Positions 56,509 to 64,000 of a stretch of 64,000 nt of DNA are shown one piece after another (the stretch's first letter is position 1; every line of letters begins with the position of its first letter). The translations under genes and the position numbers were made by a program. The notes under the pieces were generated by a model. That model ran no database searches and had not been told where the DNA came from. It was given only the letters and a program-made list of their open reading frames with translations. The DNA comes from Stutzerimonas stutzeri (lineage in GTDB: Bacteria > Pseudomonadota > Gammaproteobacteria > Pseudomonadales > Pseudomonadaceae), in assembly GCF_024448695.1 (NCBI RefSeq), contig NZ_JAMOHY010000001.1, forward strand, positions 186,001-250,000, given 5' to 3'.

Positions 56509-58212
56509 TTAATCCTTGGTCACGCGGTTGACTTCCTCCAGGCTGGTAATGCCATGCATGGCTTTGACCAGACCCGAAAGGCGCAAATCATTGAAGCCAT
56601 CTTTGCGCGCCTGAATGGCGATATCGATGGAGTTTCCTTCCTCCATGATAAGCCGCTGCAGAGCAGGCGTGATTTTAACCACTTCATAAATACCAACACG
56701 GCCCTTGTAACCGCCGTTGCAATTATCACAACCCACCGGCCCGTAAAGCTGGAAGGTACCAATCTTGTCTTCCGGGAAACCTTCCTTGAGCAAGGCGTCG
56801 CGGGGTACTTCAACTTCCTTCTTGCAACCTGGGCAGAGCTTGCGCGCCAGGCGCTGGGCGATGATCAGGTTGACCGAGGTGGCGATATTGAACGCAGGCA
56901 CACCCATGTTGCGCAGGCGCGTCAGGGTTTCCGCGGCGCTGTTGGTATGCAGGGTCGACATCACCATGTGGCCCGTCTGCGCCGCCTTGATGGCAATTTC
57001 TGCGGTTTCCAGGTCACGAATCTCCCCCACCATGATGATGTCCGGGTCCTGGCGCAGGAAGGCGCGCAGCGCCTGGGCGAAGTCCATACCCTGGCGCGGG
57101 TTGACGTTGACCTGGTTGATACCCTCAAGGTTGATCTCTACCGGGTCTTCGGCGGTGGAAATATTCACGTCGATGGTATTGAGGATATTCAGACCCGTGT
57201 ACAGCGAAACCGTCTTGCCCGATCCCGTCGGCCCGGTGACAAGGATCATTCCCTGCGGCTGCTTCAGTGCCGCCATATAAAGCGCTTTCTGCTCCTCCTC
57301 GTAGCCCAGCGCATCAATGCCCATCTTGGCGCTGGACGAATCCAGGATTCGCATCACAATCTTTTCGCCCCACAGCGTCGGCAGGCTGTTGACGCGAAAA
57401 TCGATGGACTTGGTCTTGGAGACCTTCATCTTGATCCGCCCGTCCTGCGGCTTGCGTCTCTCAGCGATATCCAGCGCCGCCATTACCTTCAAGCGTGCGG
57501 AGATACGGCTAACCAGCTGCACCGGCGGCCTCGCCACCTCATGCAGCACGCCGTCGGTGCGGAAGCGCACCCGGTAGGATTTCTCGTAGGGCTCGAAGTG
57601 CAGGTCCGACGAGCCCCGCTTGATCGCATCGAGCAGCATCTTGTTGACGAAGCGCACCACTGGCGCATCGTCGGCCTCGTTATGCTCACCCTCTTCATCC
57701 TTGCCGGCACCGCTGATCTCCACGTCCAGATCATCCAGATCCGAATCACTCAGCCCGTCGAGCGCCGTGGCAGCCGACTCGAAGAATTTGTCGATGGCCT
57801 GCCCCAGCTTGTCATCCTCGACCAGTACCGCCTCGACGTTGAGGCCGGTATTGAACTGGATATCGCTGATCGCCAGATGATTGGTCGGATCGGAGACCGC
57901 CACATAGAGTTTGTTGCCACGGCGCTGTAGCGGCAGCACCCGATGCTGGCGCACCAGCTTCTCGCTGACCAGATCCTGCGGCTGGGCATCCTTGTCGATG
58001 GTTGACAGGTCGAAATACGGCACCCCGAACTGCTCACCGGCCAGCTCGACCAGCGCGCGACTGCTGGCCAGCTTGTTCTGCACCAGCCAGGTCACCAGCG
58101 GAATCTGGTTACGCTGGGCCTGCTGCTGCGCCTGCAGTGCCGTTTTTTCATCAAGCTGGCCGGCCTGTACTAACTGCCGGGCCAGGCCGCCGAGGGGAGC
58201 GTTCTCGTTCAT
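56509..58212 (-). CDS. pilB: Type IV pilus assembly ATPase PilB
   Basis: Extension motor of 567 residues. The N-terminal GspE/PilB domain (about 10-170) is followed by the ATPase core: Walker A GPTGSGKTVSLY, Walker B region IIMVGEIRD, the His-box TGHMVMSTLHTN, and C-terminal tetracysteine zinc site CPGC...CDNC. It is the first gene of pilBCD, divergent from the pilin gene across a 504-base repeat-bearing gap. Confidence 0.96.
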   Translation of the reverse strand: MNENAPLGGLARQLVQAGQLDEKTALQAQQQAQRNQIPLVTWLVQNKLASSRALVELAGEQFGVPYFDLSTIDKDAQPQDLVSEKLVRQHRVLPLQRRGNKLYVAVSDPTNHLAISDIQFNTGLNVEAVLVEDDKLGQAIDKFFESAATALDGLSDSDLDDLDVEISGAGKDEEGEHNEADDAPVVRFVNKMLLDAIKRGSSDLHFEPYEKSYRVRFRTDGVLHEVARPPVQLVSRISARLKVMAALDIAERRKPQDGRIKMKVSKTKSIDFRVNSLPTLWGEKIVMRILDSSSAKMGIDALGYEEEQKALYMAALKQPQGMILVTGPTGSGKTVSLYTGLNILNTIDVNISTAEDPVEINLEGINQVNVNPRQGMDFAQALRAFLRQDPDIIMVGEIRDLETAEIAIKAAQTGHMVMSTLHTNSAAETLTRLRNMGVPAFNIATSVNLIIAQRLARKLCPGCKKEVEVPRDALLKEGFPEDKIGTFQLYGPVGCDNCNGGYKGRVGIYEVVKITPALQRLIMEEGNSIDIAIQARKDGFNDLRLSGLVKAMHGITSLEEVNRVTKD

Positions 58213-58323
58213 CGAACTCTCTTTATATAAGGCTGGAAGATCGCAGCCTTATAACGCAGTTCACCCAACGAACCAAATCCGCAAAAAGGGTGTGGCAATT
58301 TTTGTCACTTGCTGACTAAAGCG

Positions 58324-58545
58324 GTAGGAGCGGGCCATGCCCGCGAAGGAAACCAAACCCATCACCCTTGGAAATCGCTTTCTATAAGCGCAATTGCCTG
58401 AGGGCATAATCCCCGATCAGCACAGCACCTGTTTTTGTGGGAACGGGCCATACCAGGGTGCAGACCACATTCGTGGGCATGGCCCACTCCTACAGGGGCC
58501 TAGCGCACACCGAGCCTGTAGGAGCGGGCTACGCCCGCGAGAGCC
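58324..58545. repeat. Cluster of REP units
   Basis: GGTAGGAGCGGGCCATGCCC near 58324, GTGGGAACGGGCCATACCAG near 58437 facing GGGCATGGCCCACTCCTACA near 58475, and GTAGGAGCGGGCTACGCCCG near 58519 are copies of one REP family, in both orientations. Confidence 0.7.
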
Positions 58546-58654
58546 CCAACCCCAAAACCAACGCGCAAACCACACCGCCCCAACTCAGCCGCCAAGCATC
58601 AAAGAGTGACCTAACTCACAACCAAGCACTCCCGCCCAACGACCTCGCCTCGTC

Positions 58655-58670
58655 TGGCACAGAAGCTGCT
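58655..58670 (+). promoter_or_regulatory. pilA: Sigma-54 promoter of the short pilin gene
   Basis: TGGCACAGAAGCTGCT has the -24 TGGCAC and -12 TGC elements with exact sigma-54 spacing (GG to GC, ten bases between). In P. aeruginosa pilA is driven by RpoN with PilR; the same is likely here. The pilS-pilR genes are outside the window. Confidence 0.8.
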
Positions 58671-58716
58671 CCTGTATTTACAGGTCCAACGACCTCACCA
58701 ACACAGGAGCTTTTCA

Positions 58717-58902
58717 ATGAAGTCCATCAAGAAGCAAAAAGGTTTTACCCTGATTGAGCTGATGATCGTGGTTGCGATCATCGGCATTCTGGCTGCCATC
58801 GCGATTCCGCAGTTCAACGAATATCGTGCAAAGGCTAACGATTCCACTGCTCAAGCCGACGCAAAGAACATTTTGACTGTTATGGCCGCGGCCCAGCGCT
58901 AA
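58717..58902 (+). CDS. pilA: Short type IV pilin, N-terminal helix only (PilA-N-like)
   Basis: Prepilin of only 61 residues. The leader MKSIKKQKG ends at the PilD cleavage site before [18 protein letters not shown], with Glu5 in place. The mature 52-residue chain is essentially the alpha-1 helix; the globular domain and disulfide loop of Pseudomonas PilA (about 140-150 residues) are missing. Mature F1, F24, Y27 and the pattern YRxKAxxSxAxxDxxN match Geobacter PilA-N from memory. It has its own TAA stop, a good GGAG site and a sigma-54 promoter, so it is not a random truncation. Confidence 0.88.
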   Translation: MKSIKKQKGFTLIELMIVVAIIGILAAIAIPQFNEYRAKANDSTAQADAKNILTVMAAAQR

Positions 58903-58924
58903 GTCCAATCAAGGGAGATTGAAT

Positions 58925-59392
58925 ATGAAAAAGTTTGCTTACGCTTTTATCATGGCTGGTTTGGCGGTAACACCCGCTGCTTTTTCCGCACCACTGGGAA
59001 TTCCAGATACAGGAGTAGTAACATCGGGCGCAGCGGGCGACTGCGAACTTCTCTCTGAGGATGTTAAGATCAACCTTTCCTCTAACGTATCCGGCGCACT
59101 TAACTGCGACGTAGCAACCAACACCATTACAATCGGCACATGCCATAATGCCGGCTCTCGTTTGGCCAGTCTCAAATGCGCACAAATAGGGACCAATCCG
59201 ACAACTAGCGATCCAATTTATAATGATGATGCCTGCACTGCTGCCATGGTAGCCGCTGGTGAGTCTATTGATGGCACTCCTGACTTCCGCGGTTTCTTCG
59301 CACAGACTAGTGGCGGTTCTGTAGCCCCTGCCTTTTTGGGCGGAAGTTGCACAGCAGATGTACTGACAGGACATACAAAACTGGGTAACTAA
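58925..59392 (+). CDS. Exported six-cysteine protein, candidate PilA-C partner
   Basis: Protein of 155 residues with a Sec signal peptide ending near AAFSA. The mature part has six cysteines (CELL, NCD, TCHN, KCA, ACTA, SCTA) that could form three disulfides and is rich in Thr, Ser, Gly and Ala. No family was recognised. It starts 22 bases after the pilin stop with an AGGGAG site, so the two are co-transcribed. Placement and size suggest it supplies the globular half of a split pilin, like PilA-C in Geobacter; this is inference. Confidence 0.78.
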   Translation: MKKFAYAFIMAGLAVTPAAFSAPLGIPDTGVVTSGAAGDCELLSEDVKINLSSNVSGALNCDVATNTITIGTCHNAGSRLASLKCAQIGTNPTTSDPIYNDDACTAAMVAAGESIDGTPDFRGFFAQTSGGSVAPAFLGGSCTADVLTGHTKLGN

Positions 59393-59405
59393 AAAACTAC
59401 CTAGC

Positions 59406-59439
59406 TAATAGGGTTTCGGGCTCACCCGCAACCCTATTA
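59406..59439 (+). terminator. Terminator after the pilin pair
   Basis: A 15-bp stem with one mismatch (TAATAGGGTTTCGGG against CCCGCAACCCTATTA, 4-base loop) lies 13 bases after the stop. T-richness downstream is weak. It may set higher expression of the pilin pair over the downstream genes. Confidence 0.6.
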
Positions 59440-59461
59440 ACCTTGCTCTATCGGAGCCAGC

Positions 59462-59899
59462 ATGAAAGCAGCCTCTTTAGTTGCATTAATCGGATGCGCC
59501 GCGCCTATTACGCTTTCTGCAGAAACTATTAATGGTGGAACTATAAGCCCAGAAGCCTGCAGCTTACTCACAGAAGCAGTGACCTTAACACTTTCTAAAG
59601 GCATAAGCGGGGCTTGGTCTTGCAGCCCCGGTAGCGACAATATAAAAATCGCTGTATGCAGTCGACTTGGAAGCAAAAAACCAGTCAGTGCACCCTGCCG
59701 ACCTATCGCAACGAAAGCAGACGGCACCACCTTGTATAATGATATTGCCTGCACCCAAGCCAACAGATCGAATATTGAAATAAAAGGCACCAAAACTTTC
59801 TTGGCCAGCTCATTATTCCCATCTCCAGCCATTATTGGCTCCGACACGCCCTGCGATGACTCAGAAATTTCTTCGATTAGCTTTTTTGAGGGAGATTGA
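59462..59899 (+). CDS. Exported paralog of the six-cysteine protein
   Basis: Protein of 145 residues with a signal peptide ending near LSAE. It shares with the preceding protein the spacing of six cysteines and pieces such as C-LL-E-V, SGA--C, I-I--C and YND-AC-, so the two arose by duplication. Its base composition is clearly more AT-rich than the flanking genes. It might be a minor or alternative globular subunit. GGAG precedes the ATG. Function unknown. Confidence 0.72.
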   Translation: MKAASLVALIGCAAPITLSAETINGGTISPEACSLLTEAVTLTLSKGISGAWSCSPGSDNIKIAVCSRLGSKKPVSAPCRPIATKADGTTLYNDIACTQANRSNIEIKGTKTFLASSLFPSPAIIGSDTPCDDSEISSISFFEGD

Positions 59900-59969
59900 T
59901 TCGCTAATTAAGGTATCCTTTAAGATCATTCGAAAACCTCCCAAGTCAACTATCTTACCGATAACCCTC

Positions 59970-60779
59970 ATGTGGTCTTCAAATAACAATTCAACCGGCC
60001 TCCGCCTCGCCCTTCGCGCCCGCTTTGGCTGGCTGGCTATAGGCTCTTTGCTGGTATTGGCCATCGCAGCGTTTCTATCCGCCCAATTCAGCGGTCGCCA
60101 ACCCACCACAGTGGCGCTGGATATCGGCCTGTCGGTGATTCGTCTGCTTTTGCCCTTGGTGCTAGTCCTGATGAGCCAGGAGCTGCTATCCCGCGAATTC
60201 GACCGTCGCTATTTTCTCAATACCCTTTCCTACCCCCATCCACGGCATAGCCTGTTGCTGGGCCGTTTTATGGCTGTGGCTCTTCTGACCCTCGGGCTGT
60301 TGCTGGTACTCGCCACCGCCCTGGCGCTGTTGGTCTGGTTAATCGGCCAGGGCTACGCGCAAGGCACCCCCGTAGCGCTGGACCACCACTACCTGATCAC
60401 CATCGCTTTTATCGGCCTGGACCTGCTGGTGCTTACCGCCGTCGCCACCCTCCTCGCCGTCGTCGCTTCCACACCCAGTTTTGTTCTGATCGGCACCTTC
60501 GGTTTTATGCTGGTGGCGCGCTCCTTCGGCGCCATTGTCGAGCTACTAACGCGAAACACAACGGTAGTGAGCGATGCCGAGAGCTACCGTTCCGGTGTCG
60601 GCCTGCTGGGTTATCTGTTGCCGGACCTGGGCGCGCTGGATGTACGCATGGTCGCCCTCTACGGCACGTTGGAGTTGTTGCCCGCCGACTGGCCCTGGCT
60701 GGTGCTGTCCAGCCTGACCTATACGGTCGGCCTGCTGGCCTTGGCGGTGTGGTCGCTCAACCGCAAGCGCTTCGCCTGA
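59970..60779 (+). CDS. ABC transporter permease (ABC-2 type)
   Basis: Integral membrane protein of 269 residues with six hydrophobic segments of the ABC-2/Nat-type permease layout and the periplasmic stretch between segments 5 and 6 (about 185-225). The segment SQELLSREFDRRYFLNTLSYPHPR resembles the coupling region of such exporters. The start at 59970 avoids overlap with the upstream gene. It begins an operon with the next two genes. The cargo is unknown, and an envelope or pilin-related role is suggested only by position. Confidence 0.8.
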   Translation: MWSSNNNSTGLRLALRARFGWLAIGSLLVLAIAAFLSAQFSGRQPTTVALDIGLSVIRLLLPLVLVLMSQELLSREFDRRYFLNTLSYPHPRHSLLLGRFMAVALLTLGLLLVLATALALLVWLIGQGYAQGTPVALDHHYLITIAFIGLDLLVLTAVATLLAVVASTPSFVLIGTFGFMLVARSFGAIVELLTRNTTVVSDAESYRSGVGLLGYLLPDLGALDVRMVALYGTLELLPADWPWLVLSSLTYTVGLLALAVWSLNRKRFA

Positions 60780-60780
60780 T

Positions 60781-61617
60781 ATGCGTAGACGCACTTCGCT
60801 ATTGCTTGCTCTTCTGGCATTCGCCCTGTTCGCTACCATCGCTGCCTGGCGCGCCCAGCAGCCGGTACTGCTGACGCCGCAACTCGTCACCAACCGGGTA
60901 GTCATTCCCGCACCATTACTGGTGGTGCTGCACGGCGGCGACCACTTCCTGGCCGCCGACCTTGAAACCATGCGCCTGTCCGCCACCGGCATGGATGATC
61001 GCGGTGTGGATACCGGCTATCTGGTCCGCGCCCAGCGCGAAGTGGCCCGCCTCAACCCCTGCCATGAAGACAACTACTATCTGGCCAACGGCCTTCTCAC
61101 GTGGGGCGGCGCGGTAGACGAAGGCAACGAGGTGCTGCGCGCCGCGGTCGAGTGCCGGTTTTGGGACGAATTCCCGCCGTTCTTCTATGGCATCAACCTG
61201 TCGTTCTTCCAGCGCGACAACGAGGAAGCCGCGCGGGTACTGGAAATCGGCGCACAACGTTCGACCCACAACGCCACCGCCATGCAGCGGCTGGCGGTGA
61301 TGCTGCGCGCCGAACAGTTCGCCGATGAACGCCTTGCGCTCAACTACCTGACCCAGCAGCGCGACAGCAGCGTCGACCCCAAGCTGAAGGACATGCTCGA
61401 CAAGCGCGTCATTCGCCTGCAGGGCTTGATCGATCTGCGCGAGGCCCAGCGCCGCTACGAATCTGAACATGGCCCACTGCCGGAGCTGCAGCAGCTGCTC
61501 GACCGGGACGTTATCGCAGAACTGCCGACCGACCCGCTGGGCCTTGGTTATGAACTGCGCAACGGACGCATTGAACTGAAGAAACTGAAGATAGCCGGAC
61601 TGGAGGAACAGCCTTGA
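60781..61617 (+). CDS. Membrane-anchored TPR-like protein of the ABC operon
   Basis: Protein of 278 residues with one N-terminal membrane segment (about 5-22) and a mostly helical remainder with TPR-like repeats (about 95-215), followed by a C-terminal segment LPTDPLGLGYELRNGRIEL similar to type II secretion/pilin-like C-terminal regions. It is probably exposed to the periplasm. It starts one base after the permease stop and overlaps the ATPase gene by four bases, so it is likely a third component of the system. Confidence 0.65.
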   Translation: MRRRTSLLLALLAFALFATIAAWRAQQPVLLTPQLVTNRVVIPAPLLVVLHGGDHFLAADLETMRLSATGMDDRGVDTGYLVRAQREVARLNPCHEDNYYLANGLLTWGGAVDEGNEVLRAAVECRFWDEFPPFFYGINLSFFQRDNEEAARVLEIGAQRSTHNATAMQRLAVMLRAEQFADERLALNYLTQQRDSSVDPKLKDMLDKRVIRLQGLIDLREAQRRYESEHGPLPELQQLLDRDVIAELPTDPLGLGYELRNGRIELKKLKIAGLEEQP

Positions 61618-62513
61618 GCGCAGCCGTAGAGTTTCAGGGCGTCAGCCATACCTTCAAGACCAAGGGCAGGCCGGTACAGGCAGTACGGGATGTGAGCTTC
61701 AGCCTCTCCGAAGGCGAGGTCTTCGGCTTCGTCGGCCCCAATGGTGCGGGCAAGTCCACAACCATCAAGATCATGCTGGACATCATTAACGACTATCAGG
61801 GCCAGGTGACACTTTACGGCACCGATGCGCGCCGGGCCGAAGCCCGCCGGGGCATGGCCTATGTCCCGGAAGCACCGGCGCTGTACGACCAGTTCACACC
61901 ACTGGAAATCCTGCGCATGGGCCTGTCCATGTATGGCATCAAGCGCAGCGACGCCGACACCTGGTGCCTGCGCTGGCTGGAGCGTTTCTCGGTGGACGGC
62001 AGCGGCAAGCGCCGCATGCGTGAATTATCCAAGGGCAACGCGCAACGGGTTGCGTTAGCCCACGCAATGGCTGTTGAACCGAAACTGCTGATCCTCGACG
62101 AGCCGCTATCCGGCCTCGACCCGGTCGGTCGCAAGGACGTGGTGGATATCCTCAACGACTACAAGAAACAGGGCGGCGCGATCTTCTTCACCTCCCACGT
62201 ATTGCACGACGTGGAACGCATCGCCGACCGCTTCGGCTTTATCAACAAGGGCCAGCTGGTAACGGTGCGCTCCCCTCGCGAACTGGCCGCCGAACGCGCC
62301 GACTGTTTCATTCTGCGCTACCAGGCGGAACAGGCCCTCGGGCAATCCTGCGTCACCCTTCGCCCCGGCGAATACGAATGCGAACTGCCCCAGGCCGACC
62401 TTCCCGCCGCCATCGCCCAGCTTGGCAATACGGGCGGCCACCTGCTGACCATCAAGCCTGCCGTATCACTGGAAACCGTATTCTTCCGCATCCTCGCCGA
62501 AGCCCCGGAATAA
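61614..62513 (+). CDS. ABC transporter ATP-binding protein
   Basis: ATPase of 299 residues. Walker A is GPNGAGKST near residue 42, the signature LSKGNAQRVALAHAMAV, Walker B LLILDEPLSGLDP and switch His in SHVLHDVER. It is the partner of the permease two genes upstream. The C-terminal 80 residues form the extra domain of ABC-2 exporters. It starts with TTG or within the overlap of the preceding stop (TTGAGCGCA). Confidence 0.88.
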   Translation: MSAAVEFQGVSHTFKTKGRPVQAVRDVSFSLSEGEVFGFVGPNGAGKSTTIKIMLDIINDYQGQVTLYGTDARRAEARRGMAYVPEAPALYDQFTPLEILRMGLSMYGIKRSDADTWCLRWLERFSVDGSGKRRMRELSKGNAQRVALAHAMAVEPKLLILDEPLSGLDPVGRKDVVDILNDYKKQGGAIFFTSHVLHDVERIADRFGFINKGQLVTVRSPRELAAERADCFILRYQAEQALGQSCVTLRPGEYECELPQADLPAAIAQLGNTGGHLLTIKPAVSLETVFFRILAEAPE

Positions 62514-62518
62514 GCTCC

Positions 62519-62550
62519 GTAGGATGGAACCGCCGAAGGCGTTTCCGTCA
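62519..62550. repeat. REP upstream of RAYT
   Basis: GTAGGATGGAACCGCCGAAG continuing to GTTTCCGTC is an imperfect palindrome, 72 bases before the RAYT start; further copies flank the gene at 63231 and occur at 23899. Confidence 0.75.
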
Positions 62551-62621
62551 ATTTCGCGGTGTTTCGATTTGCTGCTGCGTCGGGTTAATGTGCGGACTCA
62601 TGGATACGTTGGAGGCATGGA

Positions 62622-63149
62622 ATGCCGAACTATCGTCGGGCCCGGATCGAAGGGGCTACTTGGTTTTTTACCGTCAATTTGCTGCAACGCCGGAACAATG
62701 ATTTGCTCGTCCGGCATATCGACCTATTGCGCGAATCGACTCGCCGGGTGCGGCGCCTGCATCCTTTTGGGATCGATGCGTGGGTCGTCTTGCCCGAACA
62801 CATGCATTGCGTGTGGACGTTGCCGCCCGGCGATACGGACTTCTCACTGCGCTGGCGCTTGCTGAAAACCTTCTTTAGCCGCGCCTTGCCGGCGGAGGAA
62901 TACCGCTCACCTGTCCGTGCGTTGCGCGGTGAACGGGGCATCTGGCAACGGCGCTACTGGGAACATCTGATCCGCGATGAAGGCGACTACCGTCGCCATG
63001 TGGATTACGTCCATATCAACCCGGTAAAGCATGGCTTGGCCATGAACGTGGCCGACTGGCCTTATTCGACGTTTCATCGTGATGTTCGAAGCGGTTTGTA
63101 TCCTTCGGATTGGGCCGGTGACGCAACGCTTGAGGTGCCTGGCGATTAG
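62622..63149 (+). CDS. REP-associated tyrosine transposase (RAYT)
   Basis: Protein of 175 residues of the Y1-type transposase family (IS200/IS605-like single-domain HUH enzymes). The HUH-type motif is PEHMHCVWTLPPGD; the catalytic Tyr region is HVDYVHINPVKHG. Such genes are normally flanked by the REPs they are thought to mobilise, as here. GGAGG lies upstream. It is a domesticated, non-self-inserting element as far as known. Confidence 0.92.
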   Translation: MPNYRRARIEGATWFFTVNLLQRRNNDLLVRHIDLLRESTRRVRRLHPFGIDAWVVLPEHMHCVWTLPPGDTDFSLRWRLLKTFFSRALPAEEYRSPVRALRGERGIWQRRYWEHLIRDEGDYRRHVDYVHINPVKHGLAMNVADWPYSTFHRDVRSGLYPSDWAGDATLEVPGD

Positions 63150-63155
63150 CAACCC

Positions 63156-63262
63156 GTATTACGCCTTCGGAGACCCGTATTACGCCTTCGGCTAATACAG
63201 GCTACGGTGGCTGGGGCATGACAGATTTTTGTAGGATGGAACCGCCGCAGGCGGTTCCGTCG
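63156..63262. repeat. REP units downstream of RAYT
   Basis: Two tandem GTATTACGCCTTCGG units (63156 and 63177-63206) are followed by GTAGGATGGAACCGCCGCAG reading into GGCGGTTCCGTC (63231-63262), a near-perfect palindrome. The same types occur together at 23845-23930. Confidence 0.75.
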
Positions 63263-63306
63263 TTGGCGCCACGCAGGGCCGGTGAAACCCACGCAATTAC
63301 AGGCTT

Positions 63307-63951
63307 TCAAATCTTCGATTCAAGCCTCAGCACACCCTGGTCTTCGCGCCAACTGACCCGACCCAGGAAGCTCATGCCCAGCAGCGCTTCGGTGGGCGCC
63401 GAGCCTTCGACCACCACCGCTTCCACGCCCATGACATCGATGGCACCGACCTTGACGCTATTGAGGTGTACCTGCCAGGCCTTTGCGGTGCCGCTGGCGG
63501 TGCCGACCACGATCTGCTTGCCGACGACGCGATAGTCGATGCCCAGCCGGCGTGCCTGGTTTTCGTTGATGGCCACCGAAGTCGCGCCGGTATCGACGAG
63601 AAACTGCACCGGCTGCCCGTTGATCGAGCCGGCGATCCAGTAGTGGCCGCCCTGCCCCTTGGCGATGCTCAGTTGCTTGCGCTCCGGCTCGGCATACCCC
63701 GCGCTCAATTCGCGACTGAGGTCGTAGTGGCGCTCGACACCTTCGACGCGCAGTACCGCACCCTTGCCATCGGCGCTGATCACCTGAACGCCTCCCGGCC
63801 CGATCTGCCCCACCCTTACCAGCTTGCGCTGGCCATCAACATTCAGTACGGCGGCGCCGGGAAAAAGGCCCACCACCTGCAGCCGTGGGGCAGCGGTAGC
63901 ATGAGCGGCAACCAGCAATAGCATGACGAGCAACAGGGCAATGGAGCGCAT
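63307..63951 (-). CDS. Exported retropepsin-like aspartic protease (TIGR02281)
   Basis: Protein of 214 residues with an N-terminal signal peptide or anchor (about 1-21). The single-domain aspartic protease motif FLVDTGATSVAIN is near residue 116-128, and the second conserved region LLGMSFLGRV near 195. Substrates are unknown. It is transcribed toward the RAYT locus and stands alone in the window. Confidence 0.85.
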   Translation of the reverse strand: MRSIALLLVMLLLVAAHATAAPRLQVVGLFPGAAVLNVDGQRKLVRVGQIGPGGVQVISADGKGAVLRVEGVERHYDLSRELSAGYAEPERKQLSIAKGQGGHYWIAGSINGQPVQFLVDTGATSVAINENQARRLGIDYRVVGKQIVVGTASGTAKAWQVHLNSVKVGAIDVMGVEAVVVEGSAPTEALLGMSFLGRVSWREDQGVLRLESKI

Positions 63952-64000
63952 CAGAGCAACTTCCTTGAAGACAGGCGGAACGACTAATTGCCAACACCCT

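Larger units (their letters stand above)
58213..58716. other. pilB-pilA divergent intergenic region
   Basis: The left two-thirds contains REP units; the right end holds the sigma-54 type pilin promoter. No supported gene lies here; short open frames run through repeats. The tRNA gene seen near pilBCD in some pseudomonads was not found. Confidence 0.6.

Noticed and set aside
55115-57930. Two long plus-strand frames opposite pilC and pilB
   Set aside because: Antisense shadows of well-conserved pilus genes; no domain seen.
58324-58545. CRISPR-like array
   Set aside because: Repeats are palindromic REP units in both orientations with irregular spacing and no constant spacer length.
58717-58925. 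Short pilin as a frameshifted or decayed pilA
   Set aside because: The following gene has its own ribosome site and a signal peptide instead of a pilin continuation, and the pilin promoter and start are intact.

Overview
The window is chromosomal DNA of a denitrifying gammaproteobacterium, most likely Pseudomonas sensu lato and closest in gene content to the P. stutzeri group. Support comes from the high GC content, a P. stutzeri-type nirSTBMCFDLGH order, the xseB-ispA-dxs and ribA neighbourhood, pilBCD, and Pseudomonas-style REP palindromes. No rRNA, tRNA, CRISPR array or prophage was seen.

Region 1 (1-23 kb) is a light-response and c-di-GMP region. A PAS-GGDEF diguanylate cyclase (cut by the window edge) and a chemoreceptor lead in. 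Then a B12-less LitR/PplR-type MerR regulator lies divergent from a short LOV blue-light receptor. A PAS-PAS chemoreceptor, an NAD-dependent epimerase-like gene (yfcH) and a stand-alone EAL phosphodiesterase follow. A nine-gene operon runs from 8.7 to 17.0 kb: ybgA-like, a second MerR regulator, photolyase, NTF2-like, SDR, FAD oxidoreductase, DUF1365, a cyclopropane/furan fatty-acid type methyltransferase and DUF2878. DUF3833 and chalcone-isomerase-like genes face it. Sites matching the remembered PplR operator T(G/A)TACA-N12-TGTA(C/T)A lie between the regulator and LOV genes, upstream of the PAS chemoreceptor, in the EAL/photolyase divergent region (two copies) and upstream of the chalcone-isomerase-like gene. 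They tie these units into one light regulon. An SDR gene, a periplasmic-binding lipoprotein overlapping a GGDEF-EAL protein, and a TauE permease follow.

Region 2 (24-36 kb) holds xseB-ispA-dxs and, on the other side, ribA with a small membrane protein. Between them is a B12 block: cobT-cobS-cobC, a cobalamin riboswitch, btuB, btuF-btuC-btuD and an adenosyltransferase-like gene.

Region 3 (36-54 kb) is a denitrification cluster: norCB and norD, nirP-nirO-nirQ, and nirSTB-MCFDLGH-JEN, covering NO reductase, cytochrome cd1 nitrite reductase and heme d1 synthesis. Four TTGAT-N4-(A/G)TCAA FNR/DNR boxes sit upstream of norC, nirQ, nirS and nirM. A 156-bp MITE-like element with a 4-bp target duplication separates nirT from nirB.

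Region 4 (54-64 kb) is a type IV pilus locus with an unusual pilin. pilD, pilC and pilB are on the minus strand. Divergent from them, behind a sigma-54 type promoter, is a 61-codon pilin gene that encodes essentially only the N-terminal helix. Two genes for exported, six-cysteine, mutually related proteins follow, and then an ABC transporter operon. The arrangement resembles the split PilA-N/PilA-C pilin of Geobacter and is the best candidate for a little-described system here. A RAYT transposase with flanking REPs and a retropepsin-like protease gene end the window.
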